Positions 30,680 through 40,921 of a DNA stretch of 64,000 nt are shown here, in pieces; within the stretch, counting starts at the first letter, position 1; every line of letters starts with the position of its first letter. The translations under genes were made by a program, and so were the position numbers. The stretch spans positions 152,856,826 to 152,920,825 of the forward strand of contig NC_051065.1 in assembly GCF_004664715.2 (NCBI RefSeq). Reading direction: 5' to 3'. Source of the DNA: Peromyscus leucopus (Eukaryota; Chordata; Mammalia; Rodentia; Cricetidae). The notes beneath the pieces were generated by a model. That model had not been told where the DNA came from and made no database searches. It was given only the letters and a program-made list of their open reading frames with translations.

Positions 30680-31780
30680 TCTTTTTTTTTTTTTCCTTTG
30701 GGGGTGTTGTTTGTTGAGACAGGGTCTGGCTATGTGCTAGTCTGGGCTTGCTATGTACTGTGTACTAGCCTGGAGCTGGCTATGTGCTGTGTGTACTAGC
30801 CTGGGCTTGCTATATGCTGTGTGCTAGCTTGGGTTTGCTATGTGCTGTGTACTAGCCTGGGCTTGCTATGTGCTGTGTGCTAGCCTGGGTTTGCTATGTG
30901 CTGTGTGCTAGCCTGGGCTTGCTATGTGCTGTGTGCTAGCCTGGGCTTGCTATGTGCTGTGTACTAGCCTGGGCTTGCTATATGCTGTGTGCTAGCCTGG
31001 GCTTGCTATGTGCTGTGTGCTAGCCTGGGTTTGCTATGTACTGTGTACTAGCCTGGAGCTGGCTATGTGCTGTGTGTACTAGCCTGGGCTTGCTATATGC
31101 TGTGTGCTAGCTTGGGTTTGCTATGTGCTGTGTACTAGCCTGGGCTTGCTATGTGCTGTGTGCTAGCCTGGGTTTGCTATGTGCTGTGTACTAGCCTGGG
31201 CTTGCTATGTGCTGTGTGCTAGCCTGGGTTTGCTATGTGCTGTGTGCTAGCCTGGGCTTGCTATGTGCTGTGTGCTAGCCTGGGCTTGCTATGTGCTGTG
31301 TACTAGCCTGGGCTTGCTATATGCTGTGTGCTAGCCTGGGCTTGCTATGTGCTGTGTGATAGCCTGGGTTTGCTATGTACTGTGTACTAGCCTGGAGCTG
31401 GCTATGTGCTGTGTGTACTAGCCTGGGCTTGCTATATGCTGTGTGCTAGCTTGGGTTTGCTATGTGCTGTGTACTAGCCTGGGCTTGCTATGTGCTGTGT
31501 GCTAGCCTGGGTTTGCTATGTGCTGTGTGCTAGCCTGGGCTTGCTATGTGCTGTGTGCTAGCCTGGGCTTGCTATGTGCTGTGTACTAGCCTGGGCTTGC
31601 TATATGCTGTGTGCTAACCTGGGTTTGCTATGTGCTGTGTACTAGCCTGGGCTTGCTATGTGCTGTGTACTAGCCAGACACTTACTATGCAAGTCAGGCC
31701 TTGACTTTTGGAACTCTTGCTTCAGCCTTCCCAGTGCTGGCATTATAGACATGTGTAACCACACCCAGCTAGATTTATAT
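30680..31780 (-). repeat. B1 SINE hosting a minisatellite
   Basis: The T-run, GAGACAGGGTCTGGCTATGT at the left and CCTTCCCAGTGCTGGCATTA ... CCACACCCAGCTA at the right are the ends of one reversed B1. Its middle has been replaced by about 930 bp of tandem repeats. Confidence 0.8.
30745..31678. repeat. 28-bp minisatellite with higher-order pattern
   Basis: About 33 units of a 28-bp motif around GCTATGTGCTGTGTGCTAGC then CTGGGCTT. Units vary at a few fixed positions (GTGCTA/GTACTA, GGCTT/GGTTT, TGTGC/TATGC). A distinctive longer unit with TGTACTAGCCTGGAGCTGGC starts at 30761, 31044 and 31383: spacings of 283 and 339, which differ by exactly two 28-bp units. Blocks have thus been copied as multi-unit segments. 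Confidence 0.95.
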
Positions 31781-31827
31781 CTCAATGAAACTGTTTTTAT
31801 GTCACATTAAAAATAAATTAGGGACAA

Positions 31828-32060
31828 GGTCAGCCAGGACTGTTAGAGAGACCCTGTCTCAAAACGATAAAATAACATAAATTGAATTAGGGAAAGTGAG
31901 ATGATTCAACAGGTACAAATAGTTGCTACCAACCCTAATAACCTAAGTCCAATTTCCAGGATACATATTGTGGAAGGAACGAGCAGACTCCTGCAGGTTA
32001 TCCCCTCTCTCTCTGTCTCTTTGTCTCTTTGTCTCTCTCTCTGTCACACACACACACCTG
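31828..32060 (+). repeat. B1 tail and B4 SINE
   Basis: 31828-31872 is a B1 3' end (AGAGAGACCCTGTCTCAAAA). 31885-32060 is a B4: GATGATTCAACAGGTACAAA, TGCTACCAACCCTAATAACC, GCAGACTCCTGCAGGTTATC, ending in CT- and CA-rich tracts. Confidence 0.75.
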
Positions 32061-32074
32061 TAGACAGAAGTTTC

Positions 32075-32428
32075 TATCTCACCAGAAACTCCCAAATACT
32101 CAGCAGCTGCTTCCCAAATAATTGACTTGGAGGCTTAATATTACTTATAAATGCTCAGCCAGTAGCTCAGGCTTATTACTAACTTAAATTAACCCATAAT
32201 TCTTATCTATGTTTAGTCATGTGGCTTGATACCTTTCTCAGTACGACATTCTCATCTTGCTTCTTCTGCATCTGGCTGGCAACTCCTGGCTCTACCCTGC
32301 CTCTTCCCAGCGTTCTTAGTTTGGTTGCCCTGCATATACTTCCTGCTTGGCTACTGGCCAATCAGCATTTTATTAAACCAATTCAAGTGATAAACCTGTA
32401 CACTGTACAAGAGAATTATTCCACAGCA
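32075..32428. mobile_element. LTR relic
   Basis: TTATTACTAACTTAAATTAACCC, ACTTCCTGCTTGGCTACTGG and CCAATCAGCATTTTATTA match the same LTR superfamily as 4300, 6185 and 27487. Ends are approximate. Confidence 0.6.
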
Positions 32429-32465
32429 CACATCCAAAAAAACCCCACAAATACATATTTTTTAA

Positions 32466-32810
32466 AAGGGGTTGGAGAGATGACTCTTCATTAAGAGTGT
32501 CCGCTGTCTGGGCATAGTGTTGCACACCTTTAATCCCAGCACTCAGGAGGTAGGCAGATCTCTGAGTTCAAGGCCAGCCTGGTCTACAGAATGAGTTGCA
32601 GGACAGCCAGAGGTACATGAGACCCTGTCTCAAAGCAAAAGAAGAGTGTGTGCTGCTCTTGAAGAAGACTTGAATTCCAGTACCCACACCAGGTAATTAA
32701 TAACCTTTAACTCCAGCTCTAGGGGATCTGATAGCTGTGTCCTCAGCATTAGCATATGTCCATAGACCACACACAAACACATTCTTAAAATTAAATCTTT
32801 TAAAAAAGAA
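32466..32810 (+). repeat. B3 SINE split by a B1
   Basis: Outer B3: 32466-32505 (GGGGTTGGAGAGATGACTCT) and 32641-32810 (TGCTGCTCTTGAAGAAGACT ... CACACACAAACACATTC). Inner B1: 32506-32640 (GGGCATAGTGTTGCACACCT ... GAGACCCTGTCTCAAAGC). AAGAGTGT lies on both sides of the B1. Confidence 0.85.
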
Positions 32811-33069
32811 TAAAAACAAATTACATGTGCAGCTGTACATGCAGTGGTCATTACAGCCATCTCTAGGGACAGGCAGCTGTGTGACTTGGGCACAACATTT
32901 AACCTTTCCAACACATTTTTGTGTCCCCAAATGAGGTAATGAGTCTCTTTGGAAGGCTGTATCTGGAAGCTGCCTTCACTTGCCCCTTCCTGTGGCCCAG
33001 CATTCTAAACTCTAAAGGGAATGAATGGTCATCTAAATGGTTACCATGTAACTGCCAGGGCTGCCTAGA
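32811..33069. other. Unassigned spacer
   Basis: Single-copy-looking sequence between SINEs. No feature is recognised. Confidence 0.4.
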
Positions 33070-33291
33070 TATGACTAGATGGTTATGAGCACCTGGTTGC
33101 TCTGCCAAAGGACCTGGATTCTCTTTCAGAGCACATAAATTCAATTACCAGCCTCACGTGATGGCTCACAACCATCTGGAGTGACTCCAGTCCCAGGGGA
33201 ACTGCTGTGCTCTTCTGGCTTCCTTGGGTAATGCACACACATGTGAACAAAATACCCAGACACATAAAATAAACCCAATCTTAAAAAACAG
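33070..33291 (+). repeat. B3 SINE
   Basis: TGAGCACCTGGTTGCTCTGC, CACGTGATGGCTCACAACCA, AGACACATAAAATAAACCC. Confidence 0.85.
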
Positions 33292-33339
33292 AAGATGCAA
33301 CTGCTAATTAATCTTCTTTTGGATATAGCAATAAGAACC

Positions 33340-33720
33340 CAGAACACCTGATGACCTTTGTAACACGTCCTTAAGCCTTTAGTTCTGTCTGAAGAGAACC
33401 ATAAGAAGTAGCTGAAGAAGGCTGGATTCCATTACCATAGCCATTTCCTGCCACAGTAAAAGTAGGCCACATGCTGGAACTGACGATACAGGGCTCAGAG
33501 TAGCCTTCTTGCTCTTCTTCTCTTTCCCTATAAAAACCTCTTGTGCCCCCAAACCCCTAAGGTGGAGTTTTGAGGGGGAAAAACACCTTCCAGCTTCTCA
33601 AGATTGCAGCATTTAAAGAAACCCATTTCCTCCCTCATAACTCTCATCTCTCAGATTTTGGCCTTTGAGAGGTGGAGAGCCCTAAATTCTACTAACAGTT
33701 GTAACAATTATTATATTAAT
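33340..33720 (+). mobile_element. Candidate LTR with TATA box
   Basis: CCCTATAAAAACCTCTTGTG at about 33525 is followed by a pyrimidine-rich block (TTTCCTCCCTCATAAC) and GAGAGGTGGAGAGCCC, an arrangement typical of a retroviral U3-R-U5. I see no second copy or target duplication here, so this is tentative. Confidence 0.3.
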
Positions 33721-33849
33721 TAACACATGGAAGTGTGTTAACTAATAAAGTGGGGGGAAATAGCCAACGGAGAGCAAGTACTTGATAAACATGAGAATAT
33801 GTTCTGTGCTAAAGAGACACACAAATACTGTGATGGATTATGAGTGGTA

Positions 33850-34190
33850 ACAGGCGTGGTGGCACATGCCTTTAATCCCAGAACTCGAGAGACAGGTGGA
33901 TCTCTGTGAGTTCTAGGTCATCCTGGACGACATATCCAGTTCCAGGGCAGCCTAGGCCACATATAGAGACATTGTCTTCCAAGAGAGAGAGACAGAGACA
34001 GACAGGACAGAAATTAGGAGTGGTGCTGGGCGGTGGTGGCAGCGCACGCCTTTAATCCCAGCACTCGGGAGGCAGAGCCAGGCGAATCTCTGTGAGTTCG
34101 AGGCCAGTCTGGCCTACAAAGTAAGATCCAGGACAGGTTCCAAAGCTACACAGAGAAACCCTTTCTCAAAAAAAAAAAAAAAAAAAAAAA
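33850..34190 (+). repeat. Two B1 SINEs
   Basis: 33850-33985 is a diverged B1 with an (AG)n end. 34025-34190 is a young B1 with a long A-tail, flanked by AAATTAGGAGTGGT on both sides. Confidence 0.93.
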
Positions 34191-34247
34191 AATTAGGAGT
34201 GGTATTTGACAAAAGATTTTCAAGAATAACAAAATGAAGTAACTGGT

Positions 34248-34609
34248 TGTCTTAGTCAGGGTTTCTATTGCTGTAAAGAGGCACCATGTCCACAGCAGTT
34301 CTGATAAAAGAAAAACATTTAATGGGGTGACTTACATTTTCAGAGGTTTAGTCCATTATCATCATGTGTGTGACATGGTGGCATGCAGGCAGACATGGTG
34401 CTGGAGAAGGAGTTGAGTCCTACACCTTGACTCACAGGCAACAGGAAATAGTCTGTCTCACTGGGCATGGCTTGAGCATATATGAGACCTCAAAGCCCAC
34501 CTCCACAGTGACACACTTCCTTCAACAAGACCACACCTACTCCAACAAGAGGCCACACCTCCTAATAGTGCCACTCCCTTTGGGGACCATTTTCTTTCAA
34601 ACCACTACA
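34248..34609 (-). mobile_element. MaLR-like solo LTR
   Basis: Plus-strand ends TGTCTTAGTCAGGG and CAAACCACTACA, 362 bp, with CTGGT (34243-34247) and CTGGG (34610-34614) as a near-perfect 5-bp target duplication. Same family as the two-LTR element at 8325-10830. Confidence 0.75.
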
Positions 34610-34726
34610 CTGGGCACGGCAATAAACTTCTGCCTTCCCACAACTCAGAGCCTAAGTAGGAAAATGAAGAAATGGAATACACAGTAAGTCTCTGTGTGGG
34701 GGAGGGGAGGAAGGAAAAGTAAATCA

Positions 34727-35022
34727 GGGGGCTAGAGAGATGGCACAGTGGTTAAGAGCACTTGTTACTTTTGCAGAGGACCTGAGCTCAGTTCCCAGGA
34801 CCCACATGGTGGCTCACAAGTGACTGTAATTCCAGTAGTACACCTAGACACATAAAATAAAGATAAATATTTTATTTAAAAAAAAAAAAGAAAGAAAAAT
34901 GTTGGACATGGAATATGTCTATAATACCAGCACTCAGGAGGCTGCAGCAAGATTTCTATGAGTTCAGTGCCAGTCTGTACTATACAGTGAATTCCAGAAT
35001 AACCTGGGCTACAGTGTGAGAA
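34727..35022 (+). repeat. B3 SINE followed by diverged B1
   Basis: B3 at 34727-34889 (GGGGCTAGAGAGATGGCACA, GACCCACATGGTGGCTCACA, A-tail). B1 at 34898-35022 (CCAGCACTCAGGAGGCTGCA, CAGAATAACCTGGGCTACAG). Confidence 0.85.
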
Positions 35023-35033
35023 ATCCCCCCCAA

Positions 35034-35062
35034 AGTGTGTGTGTGTGTGTGTGTGTGTGTGT
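35034..35062. repeat. (GT)n microsatellite
   Basis: About 13 GT units following the B1. Confidence 0.95.
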
Positions 35063-35239
35063 TCTGCAAGTAAAAATATATATACATATAGTCTGAGACC
35101 CCAAAAATCATGAAATAAACTAATGTTTCTGTAAACTTGAAATGGATTATATAGCACAAAATCGTCTTTAAAGACTGAGTCTTTAAAATGTGTAATTAAT
35201 CTTTTGCAGCTTTTAAGCTTAGTAAAACTTTTAAATAGC

Positions 35240-35530
35240 AAAGTCAAATGTATTGGTACACACTTGTAATCTCAACACTTGGGAGGTGGAGACAAGCAGA
35301 TCAGGAGTTCAAAGTCAGGCTGGGCTGTGGTGGCATATGCCTTTAATCCCAGCACTCAGGAGGCAGAGACAGGCGGTCTCTGTGAGTTCGAGGCCAGCCT
35401 GGTCTACAAAGCGAGGTCCAGGAAAGCCAGGGCTACACAAAGAAACCCTGTCTTGGGGGGGAAAAAGTTCAAAGTCATCCTAGGTTAAACAGTTGAAGCC
35501 AGCCTGAGCTACATGAGACCCTGTTTCAAA
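35240..35530 (+). repeat. B1 inserted in B1
   Basis: Outer old B1: 35240-35317 and 35478-35530. Inner younger B1: 35318-35465. AGTTCAAAGTCA occurs at 35306-35317 and 35466-35477, a perfect 12-bp target-site duplication within the outer element's own sequence. Confidence 0.95.
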
Positions 35531-35687
35531 CAAACTGCACAAAAACTTTAAATAGCAACATAAAATTAGGCAGAATGGTATCGCTTTTCAAAAAAGAGCA
35601 AATATCCAAAGACCATTTTGTAATACATATTGGTAGCAGGAAGTGCCCATAGGAAATAGCACTTGCCACTCCCCCCCAAAAAATTTC

Positions 35688-36042
35688 TTTTTTTTTTTTT
35701 GTGGGGGTGGCTTTTTTGAGACAGGGTTTCTCTACATAGCCCTGGTTGTTCTAGAACTCACTCCTGTAGCCCAGGCTAGCCTCAAACTCAAGCGATCCAC
35801 CTGCCTCTGCCTCCTGAAAGCTAGAATTAAAAGGGCTAGGCTGGAAATGTAGTTCAGTTGCTACAAATGAAAGAATTCCTGGATCCAATTTCCTGTACCA
35901 CATAAACCAGGCATGGTGATGCTTAGTCTGTAATCCCAGTACTCAGGTGGATAAGAAATATCCAAGGTTCAAGGTCATCCCCAGTAACATATGGAATTAA
36001 GGACAGCCTGGAACACTTGAGACCTTGTCCTTTAAAAAAAGA
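35688..36042. repeat. B1 (minus) and ID-B1 dimer (plus)
   Basis: 35688-35834: T-run, GAGACAGGGTTTCTCTACAT and CTGCCTCTGCCTCCTGAAAG, a reversed B1. 35837-36042: tRNA-like GGCTGGAAATGTAGTTCAGT head joined to a B1-like GGCATGGTGATGCTTAGTCT part. Confidence 0.75.
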
Positions 36043-36086
36043 ATACATTTCTGGAAATTATTCTATATCAATGCACATAGGTAGAA

Positions 36087-37110
36087 GGCTGGAGAAATGA
36101 CTCAGGGGTAAGAGCACCTGCTATACAAACATGAGACCTGAGTTTGAATCTCCAGCAACCAAGTGAAATATCTGGGCATGAATAAACTGTAACCCCTGGT
36201 GCCGGTGTTACCAGGGGTTGGGATCTAGGCCTGGGTATTTCCATGTTCCTGGTCTCTGATTCAAAGGATTGAAATAAAGGCTCACACAGATTCCAAAATA
36301 GCAAAAATTGTTTATTCATAGCAAAGCGATAGGGCATTCAGATATACTGTCAAGAGTGACAGACGACAATACAAGTCAGGGTGACTGGTTAGTGTTTAAG
36401 GCTTCTTTTTACAGGGCTCAAGAAAAAGAGCTTAGTTAATCAAAGTGCAGTTCGGATGGTTCTCTATTTTGACTGACAGATTAAATTACATAACCATTTC
36501 TCTATTGCATATGTCCCTTCCCATAAAGTATCTGATTTTAATCATATGCATGACCAATTATGTATACACATAAGATGGTAAATAACACGATTTTCCCCTA
36601 AAAATTTACTAAAGGGAATAGTTTGCCTGATTGCACATGCACCCCAAATTAGTTCGAGCCAGATCATCTCTCCTACCTTTGTGTGATTGAGTAGAATCTA
36701 AGTTTGATGGTTGTTATGGAAAGGAGAAACTTATTCCATTTTGTTGGAGTGGGGTGTGAATGCAGCTTGGTGCAGACAGCAGGCCCTAGGTCGATAGCAG
36801 GTTGGGAGGTGTATTGTCTAGAGAGGACTGTGTGTTCATAGTACATGCAGGTAAGAGTCTGGTACTGCCAAGTGCAATGTTAAGAGAGGTTTGTGCTGTT
36901 CCCTGAACTTGCCAACCTCAATTATTTGGGGGCGGGATAGAAACAGGAGGGCTGCTGGGGCTTGCAAGCAGCCAGCCTAGACAAAACCTCTGTGCTCCAG
37001 ATGCAGTGAGAGACCCTGCATCAAGGAAATAATCCAGAAAGTAAGGGAGCAGATACCCTCATGTCCTTTGTACTCCAAATGTAAGTGTATGGGTGCATGG
37101 AAGGACAGGG
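36087..37110 (+). repeat. B4 SINE split by an LTR
   Basis: Left part 36087-36203 (AAGGCTGGAGAAATGACTCA ... ATCTGGGCATGAATAAACTG). Right part about 36925-37110 (ACAGGAGGGCTGCTGGGGCT, GCAGTGAGAGACCCTGCATC, AGATACCCTCATGTCC). The two join into one B4. Confidence 0.8.
36204..36925 (-). mobile_element. LTR inserted in B4
   Basis: About 720 bp that interrupts the B4. Minus-strand AATAAA (plus TTTATT at 36309-36314) sets orientation. I could not fix the ends or find a clean target duplication. AT-rich U3-like interior. Confidence 0.5.
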
Positions 37111-37114
37111 ACAT

Positions 37115-37116
<2 letters not shown>

Positions 37117-37159
<43 letters not shown>
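37117..37159. repeat. (CA)n microsatellite
   Basis: About 21 CA units at the B4 tail. Confidence 0.97.
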
Positions 37160-37162
<3 letters not shown>

Positions 37163-37182
37163 CACATAAAGAAAGGTCTCAA

Positions 37183-37490
37183 GGCTGGGTTATGTGACAT
37201 GTGCCTGTAATTTCAACACCAGGGCAGCTGAAGCAGGAGGATCACTGACACTCAAGACTAGTCCCACCTAGGGAAATGGTTCAGCAATTAGGAGTACTGT
37301 CTGCTATTGAGAAGGCCTGCGCTCCAGACACAGCACGCATCAGGCAATTCACAATTGTCTGTCACTACAGTTCCAAAGAATCTGACACCTCCTTCTAGCT
37401 TCCACAGGCACTGCATGCATGTAGTACATATGCATGTGGGCAAACATCTATATATATAGAATATGCAAAAACAAAACAAAACAAAACACA
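37183..37490 (+). repeat. B1-like fragment and B3 SINE
   Basis: 37183-37265 is an old B1/PB1-like piece (GCTGGGTTATGTGACATGTG, GGAGGATCACTGACACTCAA). 37268-37490 is a B3 (GAAATGGTTCAGCAATTAGG, CTACAGTTCCAAAGAATCTG) with an ACAAA tail. Confidence 0.7.
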
Positions 37491-37693
37491 AAACTAGCCC
37501 CACATTCAAAAAGAGAAAGTCTGAAGTTCTCAAAGGATTCTGGAGTTGTTGGAGCTTGGTGAGGACAGGCAGGAAAAAGCTGAGCAAAGACAGAAGCATA
37601 AGATCTCAGAATCAATGTGCTTTATGCGACTAGCAGAGGAAAAAGGGGATAATTCTAAGATTAAGGAAGCAAGAAAGTCAGGAACTGTTGAAT

Positions 37694-38109
37694 GAGATGG
37701 ATGATGGCACACGCCTTTAATCCCAGCATTTGTGAGGCAACAGCAGACCAACCTTTGTGAGTTTCAGACCAGTCAGGGACCATGGCAACTCTTACAAAGG
37801 AAAACATTTCATTGGATGGCTTAGTTGCAGAGGTTCAGTCCATCATCGTCATGGCGGGACATGGCAGCATGTAGGCAGACATGCTGGAGAAAGGAGCCAA
37901 GAGTGGAGAAGGAGCTACACCTTGATCCCACAGGCAACAGGAAGTGGTCTGAGACACTGGGCATGGCTTGAGCATGTATGAGACCTCGAAGTGCACCCTC
38001 ACAGTGACACACTTCCTCCAACAAGGCCACGCCTAATCCAACAGCCACACCTCCTAATAATGCCACTCCCTTTGAGTTTATGGGGACTAATTACATTCAA
38101 ACTACCACA
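37694..38109. repeat. Truncated B1 joined to a MaLR-like LTR
   Basis: 37694-37777: + B1 head only (GATGATGGCACACGCCTTTA ... GAGTTTCAGACCAGTCA). 37778-38109: MaLR-like LTR, minus orientation (ACCATGGCAACTCTTACAAA ... CAAACTACCACA), lacking its outer end. The B1 and LTR are fused without an obvious target duplication. Confidence 0.75.
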
Positions 38110-38562
38110 CATAGTGAGACTCTACCTCAAAAAATAAATGTTTAATGAATAGATTCAGAGATTCAGGAGCAGTGAAGATGTAGGATGATGCTGAGGTTTT
38201 CCATTTTGCTATTGTGTAGGGGTGACAGAGTAGCTTTAAGGGGAAAAACCAAACATTTACTCTGAGAAATGTTTATTTTAGCTGTTGTGAATGGTGAAGT
38301 GATGGTAGGAAATGAAAGAAGTGCTCAGAGCTGAGAAGTCATGTGATGAACATGTGTCATAGACAGACACTGCCTGGAGGGGCGGGGGGGGGGGAGTAGG
38401 AAGAATACGCTGCAGAGTTGTCTCTTGAGAAGAGAAGGGAAATCAAAGGACTCCATTTGAACGTCTATAGCAGTTCTGTGGATTCTTTCAGGGTTTATCT
38501 TCTCCCAAATGCTTTCATTTTCGCTCTTAACATTGCCCAACGATCTTCATCAAATACAAACC
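38110..38562. other. No feature recognised; G-run
   Basis: Single-copy-looking sequence with GGGGCGGGGGGGGGG at 38380-38394. Confidence 0.4.
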
Positions 38563-38690
38563 AGGGCTGGGGAGATGGTTCCCTTGGTAAAGTGCTTGTG
38601 CGAGTATAAGGAACTGAGTTCATCCCCAGCATCCACTTAAAAACACCTGATGTGCCATGGTGGTGTGTGCTCACAATTCCAGCACCATGG
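38563..38690 (+). repeat. B4 SINE, 3' truncated
   Basis: AGGGCTGGGGAGATGGTTCC, GTGCTTGTGCGAGTATAAGG, CTCACAATTCCAGCACCATGG; then the LTR begins. Confidence 0.8.
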
Positions 38691-39400
38691 AATTATGGTT
38701 ATTGGTGAAATTATTAAGGCCACTCCACGTAGTTAAAAGGGAGGTTTATTTAATGGTGTAACTTATAAATGAAGGGATAGGTAGGTTGCAGGGTCTGGGA
38801 AAGACATAGCGCAGTCCGGTGGTGTTCTCTGGAGAACTCTGCTCAGTCTACCTCCAGCATCCAGGGTCCAGGAACCAAGAGAGCCGGCGCATCCAGATCT
38901 CGGGTCTTCAGGGTCCTCTCTTGGGCCCGCCTTGTAGGTGTGACAGTTACCAAAGCCTCAATGGGGGTTGGAACTTCCAGATCAAGGTTAGAATGGCTAC
39001 CCACTACATCTCCCCCTTTTGTCTAAATAAGAAGATTTCTAACTTAATACAAGACTACATACAAAGGAATGGTTATCAAATATTGTCCAGGAATAATGAG
39101 GGATAGTGACCTAGATAAGATGGAACTACAACCAATGCAGACAATGTCAAGCAAGAAACACATACTAAAATCCAGAGAAGTCTAGAACGTAGGTAAATGG
39201 CATGTTACAAAGATCATTCCAAAAGGTGTCCTATCCTAAAGAACCTGAATCTAATACTTAATATGTTCTATCTAAGATATTATATATATACTAAGTTGTA
39301 ACTATAACTGCTAGTCTTCAATCCCATCAAAGACCTGAGAAGAAACATAATGGTACCTGAGAAATGGTAGGGGGCTTGGTGGGACCTGGAGAGAAGCTCT
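38691..39400 (-). mobile_element. 3' LTR plus interior fragment of a class II ERV
   Basis: On the minus strand the LTR (39008 to about 38691) starts TGTAGTGGGTAGCC and carries AATAAA (in AAATAAACCTCC). Just upstream is a polypurine tract ACAAAAGGGGGAGA (plus 39009-39022). 39023-39400 is decayed interior sequence resembling the region before the 3' LTR of the 12-18 kb ERV. No 5' LTR is seen. Confidence 0.75.
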
Positions 39401-39893
39401 CCAGCACCATGGGTGGGCGTAAAAACATGACCTCAGGGCTTACTAGCCACCCAGCCTGGCCTATGAAGTAAGGTGATTGGGCTGCTGGTACTTGCAGACG
39501 GCCCTATACACAGTAGCTCTGTCTGCAGAGCTGCTACTGTAGCTGGCCCGAACACCCACAGCAGCTCCACAGCCTGGTAGAAGCAGCTGAAAGAGCAACC
39601 TCAAAGGGAAACTATTCAGAGAAGAAAGGTCCCCCACTCCTTGTTTTGTTTTCATGCAGCCCGCACTGGTCTCAAGGTTTTCTATTTATTAAAAGATTCT
39701 GGCAGTAGAAATGAAACTGGTCCTTGAAGAGGGAGGAAGCTGTGCATTTGGTGGGCAATGCTAGGGCCTTTTGTTGGTGTAGATCCCAGGTGTCTTCCTG
39801 GACTCCTTCTAACCAAAGGGTTCCTACCTGCAGATAACTACTCCATTGTGCTCATGAGTAGACCTTGTTGGTTGTAATGTGGTGGTGGCGCTG
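39401..39893. other. No feature recognised
   Basis: No clear repeat or exon. Confidence 0.4.
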
Positions 39894-40258
39894 TGTTATT
39901 CATTCATTAAGCGGTGGTGTCACCGTGCACGAGGCATGACAAACTCACTCTCAGAGTTTTATTAGGAGGAAGGAGAGATAGGACAGAATGTGGTCTGTTG
40001 GAAAGACATGTGTGGAGGAGGCAGAGATGGGAGAGGAGAAGAGAGCAGAGAGAGGGGAGGAGTCTGTGACTGGCTTTTTAAGGATTCCCCTGCATATGCA
40101 CATATAGGCTTATGGAGCCACGCCACACATGTGTGATCACGCTGCATGCAAATTACAAGATCACGAAGCATACCGATTACGCAGGACATAAGGCCCCTGG
40201 GCTACTGAACTGCTCATGTTCAGTCATGTAAATGGAGGAGTGGCCAGGAATCCCAACA
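39894..40258 (-). mobile_element. Candidate LTR
   Basis: TG...CA ends (TGTTATTCAT, CCCAACA) and minus-strand AATAAA at plus 39957-39963. No target duplication or second copy found, so tentative. Confidence 0.35.
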
Positions 40259-40434
40259 GACCTCATCTGAGAAGGAATTTGGGGCTGAGGCCCTACTTGG
40301 CTGCTAGAGAACAATGTGACCTTGAAGGGACTTTTAAAGCTGGGAGCAGTGGCACAAGTCTAGGGAGGTGAAGGCAGGAGGTCTGGAGTTTGAGATCATC
40401 TTCTGTATAGCAAACTTGAGATCATTCAGTGGGT

Positions 40435-40705
40435 GTGGTGGCTTGAATAACAGATGTCCCCCACAGTCTCAGGTATTTGAATACTTGACCTTAGTTGGTG
40501 GTACGGTTAGGGGAAGCTGAGGAGATGTGGCCTTGTTGGAGGAAAAATGTCATTTTGAGGTAGGCTTTGTGTCATTTCAGGTTGGCTCCCTCTGTTCAGA
40601 TGTGAACGCTCAGCTGTTCTGTCACAGTGCGTGTTGGGGTGACGGAGGCTAACCGCTCTAAAACTGCCTTGTCATGAAACTTCATCACAGCAACAGAGAA
40701 GTAAC
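40435..40705 (+). mobile_element. MaLR-like LTR, sense orientation
   Basis: GTGTGGTGGCTTGAATAACA, TGTGGCCTTGTTGGAGGAAA, ATCACAGCAACAGAGAAGTA follow the MaLR LTR pattern. Confidence 0.6.
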
Positions 40706-40835
40706 TGGTAAAGTGGGTCAAGGCACTTGCTGGACAAGCCTGACAAACCGAGTTTGATTCCCGGGACCCATGTAATGGGATGGAGAAAACTCTACAAAAC
40801 TGTCCTCTGACCTCCACAGGTCACACACACACACA
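40706..40835 (+). repeat. B4 SINE
   Basis: GTCAAGGCACTTGCTGGACA, GAGTTTGATTCCCGGGACCC, CTGTCCTCTGACCTCCACAG, (CA)n end. Confidence 0.8.
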
Positions 40836-40898
40836 GGTGGTGGTGGTGGTGGTGGTGGTGGTGGTGGTGGTGGTGGTGGTGGTGGTGGTGGTGGTGGT
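40836..40898. repeat. (GGT)21 microsatellite
   Basis: Sixty-three uninterrupted bases of GGT repeat, growing from the CACACAGG end of the B4. Confidence 0.98.
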
Positions 40899-40921
40899 AA
40901 AAGTCATATAAAAAAGAAGTG

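Noticed and set aside
30745..31678. Regular repeats that could suggest a CRISPR-like array
   Set aside because: Units abut without spacers, vary in sequence, and sit inside a rodent SINE; this is a minisatellite.
38675..39418. CCAGCACCATGG on both sides of the LTR fragment as a 12-bp target duplication
   Set aside because: Class II ERVs make 6-bp duplications, the left copy is ordinary B4 sequence, and there is no A-tail to support L1-mediated insertion.
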